Part shown: piece by piece, positions 31,281 through 39,497 of the stretch
Layout of the letters: each line of letters starts with the position of its first letter
Position numbering within the stretch: the stretch's first letter is position 1
DNA from: Condylostoma magnum
Lineage: Eukaryota; Ciliophora; Heterotrichea; Heterotrichida; Condylostomatidae
Direction: 5' to 3'
Assembly (NCBI GenBank): GCA_920105805.1
Contig: CAKKTI010000023.1
Span: 1 to 39,497, forward strand
DNA length: 39,497 bases
Notes under the pieces: generated by a model
Seen by the model: only the letters and a program-made list of their open reading frames with translations
The model's database searches: none
Told to the model about the DNA's origin: nothing
Position numbers and translations under genes: made by a program

Positions 31281-32129
31281 ATGGAGAACTCTTAGCTTGG
31301 ATACAATGCAGAATAATCTGTCCCATTTGCCTCTTTTGTACATCCCCTTATATGTCCTATTTCTACAAATGGTTCAGCCTAAGAAGACGATAATGTTTCT
31401 TAGGAATTAGATATCGATTTATAACCGGAAATTGAGCCAGAGGACTAAAGATTCGCTCTTTACTAAGAATAGAATAGAAATGATTTTAATGAGTTTGAGC
31501 CACCAATATCCTATTCTGCTCCGCCTTATTAGTAGGCTGATGATATTCTTAGTTACTCTGAAGAAGAGAGCTTCTGAGATTATGAAGAATATACGGATTG
31601 GGAAACTGATATTGACACCTTGCTAAGTGATATAATGGAGTTGTATGGGGAAATGGGGTTTATGTTATATAGTATGGCTTAGAAATAAGGAGAGTATATG
31701 GATTTAGCATCGGCTAAGCAATTACCTGGGATTATTATAGATATATATGGATAAGGCAGTGTAGGGTATATTGAATAAGTGATTAAATAGATTTGCAATC
31801 TTTAAGATGAAGGGGTAGTTGGGACACATTAAATTGTATTAATGAAGATCATATATGAAATTGCAATGGATTTGTTACTTAAAACTGAAGGACCGCTTTA
31901 TACCTAACTAAGATCCTAAATTCTACCAAATTTGATCAAAATTCATCAGTAGATCCAAAATTTTGAAGAATTTTAAGATTTGGTAGCAGATTTGATATCA
32001 GAAACGATGACTTAATCTATTCTTACTTATTTTGATTGCTAGAGTGACTATGTAACATATTTCTAACAACTATTAAGGTATTGGGATTCAAGTGTAGCTG
32101 GTGTTAGTTTAGATAAATTTTTAATGTAA
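31281..32129 (+). CDS. Acidic helical protein of unknown function
   Basis: 282 residues from ATG 31281 to TAA 32127. Residues 1-40 are polar with some hydrophobic residues (SVPFASFVHPLICPIS); residues 40-130 are very acidic and Gln/Tyr-rich (for example YSEEESFWDYEEYTDWETD, with one Trp as TGA); residues 130-282 are amphipathic helices rich in Ile, Leu and Gln (IIIDIYGQGSVGYIEQVI, LISETMTQSILTYFD). No motif or family recognised; an acidic disordered half followed by a helical bundle suggests a protein-interaction or adaptor role, but this is only inference. It is divergently paired with the PDI-like gene and converges on the kinase gene with about 150 bases between. Confidence 0.7.
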
Positions 32130-32277
32130 AAGGTCATTTTTATTAATATATATAGATTAACAAGAATATGATTAATACTAACTATTTGCTTTATTGCTTA
32201 CACTTATTTAAGTGATTTATAAAACTTTATAATCTCAGAGCTAAATTAACTATCGTTTAAACTTATAAAAATTAATA

Positions 32278-33693
32278 TCAATGAGATGTTCTTGAAGTCT
32301 TAGGTCTAAATTGAGGAAATCTTGATAATGACCCTGAATATGATAACTCTTATTGTGGCTCTTTAACTCTTTTCGTGAAAATATTGCATGAGCTACCTTT
32401 AGAACTCTTTTAATTTTGCACTTTTTTCAATGTAAAAACATTTGTAAACGTAAGAGGATCAGGAGTTTTCGCATATGGAAATTCCAGTGTATGTAACTCA
32501 GGAAGACTTAATGGTTAAGACTTCTTTAAACTCTTTTGGTTTCTTCTAGTATTAAAATTCCTACTTGGGTAATACTCCTAACAGTTTTATAATCTTTCCA
32601 CTTTTACACTAGACCTATGAGTGAAGAATCGTGTTTTAGGTCTCTTTTTGATCCTTTTTTACAACTGGATAGCAGGTCTTACTTTTTGCACAGATTCATT
32701 AGAAGTGCACGCCTTAGTTATGCTAAGGGAGCTATCTTCAGATGGATCTGCAACCCTTTCTTTCACTATTGTAGAAACAAATAATAATTTAAAAATTATA
32801 TTCTTCATTTTATACATATCATTTATCTCTCTTATTTTCTCTAGATAAGTCTAAGGAATCTTCTCTGACTAATTGTTTAACCAAGGATGCTATAAAGCTT
32901 AATCCGCATTATATCTTTCTACTGGTTTTAAGCTTACCATTTTGCAAAACAGACTTTTAGCCAATTAACTAAAGTTTCTATTAAATCTCCACTTAGGCAT
33001 TGACAGCTTCATAAAATATGTACTCACTGTATCTTTTTAAGTAAATAATGGATGTTTTCCCACGATTAAAATGTACATGATAATTCCACAACTCCAAATA
33101 TCAACAGAATTTTAGTAATTGCATCTTTTTGCCTATTCAGGGGCCATATACTTAGCAGTACCACAGGAATCCTTAGCCATTTCAGTTATTTCGATTCTAG
33201 TTGAAAGTCCAAAATCAGCTAATTTCAAAGAATCATAGTTTTTCCTGTTCATGAAAAGAATGTTAGAGGGTTTAATGTCCCTGTGCGTGATATTATGAGA
33301 GTGCAAGTATTAAACAGCTTATAGTAAGTTCCTCATTATTTATTTACAGTCACTTTCTCTAAGTTTCTTATCCAAAATTATATCAGATAGTGTTCCTCCT
33401 TTAGCAAGCTCCATGGCTATAAAAATTCTAGCATTTGATTCCTTTATATGATGAAATTTTACAATGTTTGTATGATTGAGGCTTGATAAAATGCTGGCTT
33501 CTTGACGTATTAAGTTCAATTTTTGCTAAGTCAAATTTTTCTTTTTTATTATCTTTACGGCGATTTCCTCGTTTGTATATCTGTCGATTGCCTGAACTAC
33601 AGTTCCGAAGGAACCTTTACCTAGTTTTCTAATAAGCTTGTAATAATCTTTGAACTCAGATTATCTTTGTCTAAATTAAATTACATTTTACAT
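32278..33693 (-). CDS. CAMK-type serine/threonine protein kinase with basic tail
   Basis: 471 residues. The kinase domain starts almost at the N-terminus: [16 protein letters not shown] with Gly-rich loop 25-30, catalytic-lobe Lys47 (EEIAVKII), HRDIKPSN in the catalytic loop, DFGLS, then [14 protein letters not shown], where the Gln after APE is TAG, and the closing ALQHPWL. All catalytic residues are present, so it should be active. HxDIKPxN plus the PEQ/HPWL pattern resembles CDPK/CAMK kinases; no EF-hands follow. Instead residues about 310-471 form a Ser/Lys/Arg-rich tail, perhaps regulatory. The ATG at 33693 is in frame; the nearer ATG is not. The stop is TGA 32278. An apparent 226-codon frame on the plus strand (32168-32848) is its antisense shadow. 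Confidence 0.85.
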
Positions 33694-33894
33694 TATATTT
33701 AAGTATTATAAATAGTCAATTTTTTATGTATCATGTAGTTTTATTATGGTATTGAGAATTTGGTTTATTAAGTATTTTTGAGTACATAGTATAATCAAGT
33801 AATTTTATACTGGAATTTATAGTAGAATTATGTAGAAGTCATAAAGAACTTAATTTTATACTTACAACAAAATAGTTAGTATACTTTATATAAG

Positions 33895-35157
33895 TTAGTT
33901 TATTGATTCATTGCGGGAGTGAGGTTGAGTTTGGCTTCTATATTCTTACTTTAAACCCAATTTCCGTCTTCCTACAATAAGCTAAGCTCTCTTGATGAAT
34001 ACTTGCCTATTAAGAGGGATAATTCCATTCGATTCCATTAAACTTAATCTAGCAATTTGTGTTTTTACTAATGCTCTCTTTTATTAGTCTTTTATACTAG
34101 GATTGACTAAAATTTATGGGAAGTGTTTAACTAGATAGAACTCTAATTTTTTTAGTAGTTCCAATAATTAATAGGTTTGTATAGGGTTTTCAGTTGATCA
34201 TAATTAACAAAGAAAGCTGTTTACTTTGGTGCTCTATATTGATTTGATCTTTCTTCCTATATTTGCTCGTTTTTATCTTATATCTCGTAGATTATTTACA
34301 AGAGAATTTAATTAGGACTTTAAATTTGGATTTTACTTGATTTAACTTTACAGCTATTTTATATTATTAAGCTGCTCCTCCAAATTCTATATTTCAAAAT
34401 TTATTGTTGAAATGTATTTTCAGGATCTATGATTTAATTTTTCGTAATGTTTTACATTGCTAACAATTTGCTAAATAGACGTAAATCCAGATCTATCTAA
34501 CATTTCTTGGAAATAATGTTCTAGATTTGCTATATGTTTCAAGTATTCTTATATTTCATCAAACTTGTTTCATAGCTTTTACTTTCAATTCTCGATTAGT
34601 TATATTTAGATTTCATTAGTATCTAGTCTTATATCATTTACTATATCAGCCTAATTCAGTAAATTTACTATATTACCTTCAATATTAATCTTACTTAATA
34701 AGTTATTGGGACATTCAGCATAATTAGCTTCACTTTTACATCTTAGATGCCGTATTGTTGCTTATTAATGCGTTTCAATATCTCTTTATTACTTTTGACC
34801 TTCTAGGACATGTTTGTAAGAGGTCTGTAATTGAATAAATTTGTTATTATGCCAACCTTATCCAATCTATTAAGAGTATTTTTCTTTTCTTTTCTCGTCT
34901 ATTTTTTCCTTTATCAGTAGTACATCTCCTTTAAGTTTATTGGTTATTCTTTTGTATTTCTTTATTTATGCTATTAAATATCTGTATTTGTTTTATTATG
35001 CTATTATTTATTGTCTATTTAATACAGAGCCTTATGTTTTTTATTAATTTAGCTTTTTCAGTTATCTGTCTAATTATAAGCTTTCAGTTCTTTTTTAACA
35101 TAATTTTTTAAGAAAGTCTTCAGTTTTGGCTTAAAGCTGATAATTTTCTTTATTCAT
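33895..35157 (-). CDS. Coiled-coil protein resembling outer dynein arm docking subunit (CCDC63/CCDC114 type)
   Basis: 420 residues, nearly all coiled coil. A central segment near residues 210-270 (EMLDRSGFTSIQQIVSN followed by HRSWKYISTINFEIQNLEEQ) matches the pattern of ODA-DC2 proteins (CCDC63/CCDC114/ODAD1), in which a Gly-containing turn is followed by an Ile-Val helix and then a phrase like NYVNELNxEIExLxEQ. Those proteins anchor outer dynein arms to doublet microtubules, which suits a ciliate. The C-terminal 60 residues are basic (FIKRAQLIVGRRKLGLKQ). The start ATG 35157 overlaps a TGA of the upstream coiled-coil frame, but I place that gene's stop further upstream. The stop TAA 33895 is 17 codons after the last internal TAA. 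Two other frames are open over part of the gene and were judged shadows. Confidence 0.6.
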
Positions 35158-35204
35158 TTTAAATTATGTAAGATTTGTTTGAAAGCATAAATTAGTATTC
35201 TTAT

Positions 35205-36545
35205 TTAATATAAAACGTACTTAGCCATTCTCTTTTGTTAACTTGCTTTTTATATCTAGCTTTATTGCATTCAATTTAGCATTATATAATTACTAATTTT
35301 AGATTAAAGGGTTAACAACGAATTTTACTAAGCAAAAAATGTATGTTTTCTTCTTAATGAGCTGGGTGAGTGATGCATTTGCTGAAGTTTCTCTATTTTA
35401 TACTGTAATTAATTTGAGATTTATAAGACTTTTTATTCAGTTGTCTCTTTATCTTTTGGCAAATTAAGTAATTTAAGTATTTTATTTAAATTTGGACGAG
35501 GTGTTAAATCATCTAAGCCCACCGATGCTCTGTTATTTATTTTCAATAGATCGTTTTCTAGCTTATTATTTTTCTATATTATTTATACATTTGCTTGATG
35601 TTAAATTCTTAGTTTTTATATAGTTGTATTCAGCTTTATTTTTAGATCATGTATTTTATGATTTTAGAATAAAATCTACTACTTTTATCTAGCTTTCTTT
35701 TTCTAAAGACATTATATTAAATTTTAGCTTTTCCTTGATTCTGAGTCATACTAATTGATTTATTTTCTTAGTCTATACTAATCTTTGATCACTTCTTGAA
35801 AATCAAGATTAAGTTGATCATATTATTTCTTTTAAGTATCAATTTGATTATTATCCTATTGTATCTAAATCATCATTAAGTCTATTTTCTGAAGTAGTTA
35901 TTCCTCTTTATTGTTGTCTTTTTGATCTTCGTTATCTATAATCTTTTGTAATTACTCTATTTTTGAATCTTTCTCACTGTTATTACAAAGTATTACTTTT
36001 ATCTTTTCATTTAATTAATCAATTTAATCATTCATTTGTTATTAAGATACGATTAAACTGTCATATATCATGTAAAATGGTAACTTATCCTAAATATATC
36101 CAATTTAATCTGTATATTAATCGTAAATTGAGTTCAACAGCTTTTTAGGAATTTTATCTATCTGTATAAACATAATTTAATCTAATATACTAATAATGTA
36201 CTCTAAATCATTTTTAAATATTGTATTTTCCTATATAATAAGTTATAAAAGCTCTAAAAGTTATATTAATTGATTATAACTAACTTTATCTTTAATATCT
36301 CTTTTAATTTTTGTTATAGTTTCCATACATTTTAACTGTGTATTGAGAAGCTTAGTTCTAGAAGTTTATCGAGAGAATTCAGTAGGGCTGGTGGACCTAA
36401 AAGTAGGTGAGACACTTTTCCTATAGGGACTGATTAATTATTTCTATTGACCTTTTATTTAGTATCTTCCAGTTATGCTTTGTATATATTTTTTAGGAGA
36501 CTATACCCTAGGTAAACTTAGTCTTAATGTTACCTTTTCATTCAT
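35205..36545 (-). CDS. Coiled-coil protein with Ser/Pro-rich N-terminus, unrecognised
   Basis: 446 residues. Residues 1-70 are basic and Ser/Pro/Thr-rich with possible phosphosites (SLPRVQSPKKY, then YRKSVSPTFRSTSPTEFSR). The remainder is helical and rich in Gln, Asp, Lys and Ile, with long coiled-coil stretches and a short ordered patch GLDDLTPRPNLNKILKLLNL. It is adjacent to and in tandem with the dynein-docking-like gene, and a cytoskeletal role is possible, but nothing in the sequence proves it. The end is uncertain: TAA 35205, or TGA 35154, which overlaps the next gene's ATG as ATGA on the minus strand. The start is the ATG at 36545, 47 bp from the divergent Kelch gene. Confidence 0.65.
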
Positions 36546-36592
36546 ATTTGATTTATATTTACCCCATCAATTTCATTTTTAGTATTTAAATC

Positions 36593-38404
36593 ATGGGTTG
36601 TACTTGCTCAAAAGGTTCTAAGAAGATCAGAGTGGAATATGATAAAAGACAAATAACATATACGTCAAATGCAACTGATATGAATTCCTTAAAACAATGA
36701 ATAATGTAGCATTTTTCTATAGAAGATATAAATTCCTTTTAAATTTGAACAAAATAAAACCAAAAGATTTCAAATGATTAATAATTAGCAGGAGTAATTA
36801 GAAATTCAAAGTCTTAGTTAATTCTCGAAGTGCATTTAGTATAAGGAATTGTTGATTAATTTTGATAGAACTTGGGAAATTAAATTTTAAGAGTTGTTAA
36901 AGATAATTAGCCAATTGGAAATGGATTTATGTTAAGTGAATAATTAGCTATTACCTCATTTTTAGACTAAGACTATCAATCTTATAAATTAGTTTTCAGC
37001 AATGGACTTTCTGCTACTATAGACGATTAAGGAATAGCAATGCCTTTTCCGTAAGAAAATCCTTAATTTATTCTGTTATAATTAGAATAAAGCAATGAAT
37101 TAGAGCAATGACTTAATATCTGCTAAAAGCTATCTCTATCAGAGCATTCTTAACTGCAAGCCTAGGAAGTGTATAAATGCTTATATTACTGTAATCAAAG
37201 TACACAATTAAACATCCTGGAAAAAGGAGAAATTCAAAACTACAGCCAATAGTATTTCAGATACTTTGGCTAATGAAACGAAGCAAAACAGACTGATTAA
37301 TTACCTGTAGAAGCCTCTGGAGCTCCTATTTTTAACAAAGACGGATAAATAGTAGGAATATACTCTCCATTACTAAACGAATAATCTGCATATACAGCTA
37401 TAAAAAGCTCGTTTGTCTTTTAACTGCTGCATGAGTATTCAAATGGACTTTAATATGAATAACAAACTTTGCTTGCTGAAATAATAGGCCAAGATGCTAT
37501 ACAAACAAACCAAATTGTTTTGGAAAGAGAAGAATTCGTGGTATAACAGGATTAAAGTAGTGAGGAAGAAATAAACGAAGAATTTTCAAGTACTTAAAAC
37601 TACACATAATAAAGATTTAGTGACTTTCCCCCATCTACATGCTTTCTAAATTACGGCAAATAAAGCATAGCAATAGCTCGACATGATACCCATGAGGTTC
37701 TTCATTACTCAAATCTTCCAATGCAGAACAATGGATGTGCAGTCTGAACCAGGATTGGAATATTTTTAATAGGATCAAATCAAACATCTTCTGACAAGGC
37801 TTGGCTGTTTACCTTAGATCAATACGATATCCTTCCTGATATGATAGACTAGCACTTTTATCACTGTGCAGTTAATTACCAGGACTCAGTTGTAGTTATC
37901 TCAGGAAGCGACACAACAACTGTTGAGTATATTGATTTTAACCTTTAAAAGTGATACAGGTTAACTGACTTACCTTAGCCTAGAGTTCATGCTAGTGCCA
38001 TTTCAACTTAAGATTCAATATATGTGGCATGTGGAGCCAGGGATGTTATTTCTAATCCTAAAAACTCAATTTTTAAGTATTTCAATGCAATTTGGGTGAA
38101 ACTAAAAGTAAGAGTGCCGTTGTCTCTAATATAAGCTGGTGTACTCCCCTACTTAGACTAGTAAATCGTCTTATTTGGAGGCGAGTACTACGACTAAAGC
38201 CAAGGCCAATTCACTGAAAGTGTAAAATCCTTTATTATACATGAAGACAACTATGAAGAACTACCAGATCTTCCAAGTCCCATGAAATTTGGAGTCTCAT
38301 CCCCTGCTATAGATAATGATGAAGTTTTGTTATATTCAAATACTGGCGAAGTACTAGGATTCAACTTTACAAGGAAAAAGTTTATTAGTGTTATTTTTGC
38401 TTAG
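36593..38404 (+). CDS. Myristoylation-motif PB1 / trypsin-like / Kelch-repeat fusion protein
   Basis: 603 residues with an unusual domain order. MGCTCSKGSKK is a strong N-myristoylation and palmitoylation signal with a basic patch. Residues about 12-85 resemble a PB1 domain (RVEYDKRQITY, the helix with LKQWIMQHFSIEDINSFQIW, closing QLILEVHL). Residues about 95-285 look like a trypsin-fold peptidase: GNGFMLSEQLAITS in the place of the first-strand motif and EASGAPIFNKDGQIVGIYS around the nucleophile Ser, but the usual catalytic His after the first motif is not seen, so it is probably inactive. After an acidic linker, residues about 345-595 form Kelch-like beta-propeller blades (VVVISGSDTTTVEYIDF, LPQPRVHASAIS, QIVLFGGEYYD). 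The stop is TAG 38402 then TAA 38405, only 5 nt before the next ATG. Suggests a membrane-tethered scaffold. Confidence 0.75.
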
Positions 38405-38409
38405 TAATT

Positions 38410-38880
38410 ATGTCAAAAGAAGAAACTTATTAGGCCGCGTATGATACTATAGTCAACTTTATAGAGCGTTACCAGCCAAGACTTACTCTGAGCGCATAAA
38501 TGACCAGTATAGCATCGATTATAAAGAAACATTTCCCAAGGATGAATTTCGTCGGGTTCTATGTAATGAATTATGAGCTAGATCCGCCTGTGCTAGAAAT
38601 TGGGCCGTATTAGGGAGATTTACTTGCCTGTGCTAGAATTTCTTTAGGAAGCGGAGTATGTGGAGTAGTTGCTGAGACGAAGGAGTATAAAATTGTTTAA
38701 AATGTTAAAGAGGAGGAGAATTATATTGCTTGTGATAATGTAACCGAGTCAGAGTTAGTAATGCCTGTTCTACATGGAGATAGGCTGTATGCTGTGCTTG
38801 ATATTGATGCCGATGTAAAAGATTATTGGGAGGATGTTGATACTGAGTGGCTTAGGAGATTTGCTAGCTTAGTTCATTAA
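38410..38880 (+). CDS. Free methionine-(R)-sulfoxide reductase (GAF-domain fRMsr)
   Basis: 156 residues, a single GAF domain. It matches fRMsr (yeast YKL069W, bacterial YebR): NFVGFYVMN, then LEIGPYQGDLLACARISLGS, GVCGVVAE, YIACDNVTESELVMPV and AVLDIDAD. All three redox cysteines of the family are present (Cys74, Cys84, Cys108), so it should be active, reducing free Met-R-sulfoxide with thioredoxin as electron donor in the cytosol. The three Gln written as TAA/TAG all lie in the first two thirds of the protein or before residue 98; the last 59 codons carry none. It ends with tandem TAA-TGA (38878, 38881). It begins 5 nt after the stop of the Kelch gene. Confidence 0.92.
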
Positions 38881-38993
38881 TGATTTCTTATATTTGGTAA
38901 AAGTTAAAGGAGTTTGTAGATTATAAAAATATGTTGCTAGTTTTTAGTAGAAGATGCAAAGAGTTATAATCATAAATAAATATTTTACTAAGT

Positions 38994-39497
38994 CTAGGCT
39001 GCTAAATCTGCTTCAACGATATCTTCTTCAGTTTCCTCTTCCTCTCCTAAAGGTAAAAGATTGTTTTCTTCTTCAGTTTCCTCTCCTAAAGGTAAAACAT
39101 CATTATCTTCTTCCTCTTCCTCTTCCTCTCCTAAAGGTAAAAGGTCATTATTATCTTCAGTTTCTTCTTCCTCTCCTAAAGGTAAAAGGCCATTATTATC
39201 TTCAGTTTCCTCTTCCTCTCCTAAAGGTAAAAGGCCATTATTTTCTTCAGTTTCCTCCTCTTCTCCTAAAGGTAAAGCATCGTTTTCTTCTTCAGTTTCC
39301 TCTTCCTCTCCTAAAGGTAAAAGGTCATTATCTTCTTCCTCTTCTTCTCCTAAAGGTAAAAGATTGTTTTCTTCTTCACTTTCTTCTCCTAAAGGTAAAG
39401 CATCGTTTTCTTCTTCAGTTTCCTCCTCTTCTCCTAAGGGTAAGACATCATTATCTTCTTCCTCATTTTCCTCTTCTTCTCCTAAAGGTAAAAGGTC
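38994..39497 (-). CDS. Glu-rich tandem-repeat protein, C-terminal part (runs off the window)
   Basis: Only the C-terminal 167 codons are inside the window. Almost all of it is a repeat of about 14 residues beginning LPLGEE and continuing with Glu, Thr, Asp and Asn (for example LPLGEEEETEEEND), 11 copies being visible. The end is unique: TEEDIVEADLAA, then TAG 38994. The protein is extremely acidic and probably disordered. No family recognised; chance-like acidic repeats occur in chromatin, calcium-storage and axonemal proteins. Gln codons, and therefore reassigned stops, are absent from the visible part. Confidence 0.7.
   Translation of the reverse strand, partial: DLLPLGEEEENEEEDNDVLPLGEEEETEEENDALPLGEESEEENNLLPLGEEEEEDNDLLPLGEEEETEEENDALPLGEEEETEENNGLLPLGEEEETEDNNGLLPLGEEEETEDNNDLLPLGEEEEEEEDNDVLPLGEETEEENNLLPLGEEEETEEDIVEADLAA
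39020..39497 (-). repeat. Coding minisatellite, about 42-bp unit, 11 copies visible
   Basis: A tandem array reaching the right edge. On the plus strand each unit contains CTCCTAAAGGTAAA (one copy CTCCTAAGGGTAAG) followed by a variable CTTC/CTC tract. Unit length varies by multiples of three bases, keeping the LPLGEE frame. Copies differ mainly in the number of Glu codons, and whole-unit variants recur (units ending GACC, GCATC or AGATTG alternate), suggesting recent expansion by unequal exchange or slippage. Confidence 0.85.

Noticed and set aside
32168-32848. A 226-codon plus-strand frame with hydrophobic stretches
   Set aside because: It lies antisense to the CAMK-type kinase gene, whose frame shows all kinase motifs and a Ser/Lys/Arg tail through the same bases. 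In this code random frames stay open easily.
33908-34500. Alternative minus-strand frame ending at TGA 33908
   Set aside because: It becomes implausible above about 34300, whereas the neighbouring frame gives a continuous coiled-coil protein over the whole gene.
1-39497. Karyorelict code (TGA the only stop)
   Set aside because: Surface protein, Rab-like, STAND and zinc-finger frames reach no TGA until deep inside neighbouring genes, and the Rab CXC end needs TAG as stop. Not absolutely excluded for genes with TGA nearby (ERGIC3, EF-hand, DUF229).

Overview
The window comes from a ciliate whose nuclear genes read TAA and TAG as Gln and TGA as Trp, yet also use all three as stops. Nearly every gene is cut to pieces under the standard code and becomes a long, recognisable protein under this one. 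Proof inside the window: conserved WD-repeat tryptophans written as TGA (13184, 13241, 13310) in a gene that also ends in TGA; functional glutamines written as TAA (Rab-like GTPase 12321, phosphodiesterase 18283); and a Rab-like protein whose C-terminal Cys-x-Cys lies directly before a TAG (12759). Several genes meet no in-frame TGA before running into a neighbour, so TAA/TAG must really terminate. This is the Condylostoma-type code (NCBI table 28), hence most likely a heterotrich such as Condylostoma; a karyorelict (table 27, only TGA stops) fits less well. The DNA is AT-rich, the genes are dense and no intron is required (one possible exception near 5.9 kb; in-frame introns of 15 nt would be invisible).

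Layout. 1-5.4 kb (+): 3' end of an ERGIC3/Erv46 cargo receptor, a myristoylation-motif NB-ARC/STAND ATPase with TPRs, and an LRRC45-like centriolar protein. 5.6-10.0 kb (-): START-domain/coiled-coil protein and an EF-hand protein. 10.0-12.8 kb (+): DUF229 phosphatase/sulfatase-fold protein and a Rab-like GTPase. 12.8-14.7 kb (-): WDR33/Pfs2 mRNA 3'-end factor and a C2H2 zinc-finger protein. 14.7-16.5 kb: AT-rich spacer. 16.5-18.5 kb (+): membrane cyclic-nucleotide phosphodiesterase. 19.0-21.3 kb (-): small protein and a SETD3/LSMT-type SET protein. 21.4-28.0 kb (+): giant secreted surface protein with a GPI-signal-like tail. 28.3-31.3 kb (-): TATA-binding protein and a PDI-like protein lacking active-site CxxC. 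31.3-32.1 kb (+): acidic protein of unknown role. 32.3-36.5 kb (-): CAMK-type kinase, a probable outer-dynein-arm docking subunit and a coiled-coil protein. 36.6-38.9 kb (+): myristoylation-motif PB1/protease-like/Kelch protein and free methionine-R-sulfoxide reductase. 39.0 kb to the end (-): Glu-rich tandem-repeat protein.

The genes are ordinary eukaryotic housekeeping, signalling and ciliary functions, not a pathway. What is unusual is the organisation: two divergent pairs have only 7 A/T bases between their start codons, two tandem pairs have 5-7 nt between stop and next start, and a convergent pair is 8 nt apart, in a genome where a stop is believed to be recognised by its closeness to the mRNA 3' end. 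The most novel single proteins are the NB-ARC-TPR ATPase, the PB1-protease-Kelch fusion and the giant surface protein. Products were assigned by eye from motifs; no database search was possible.
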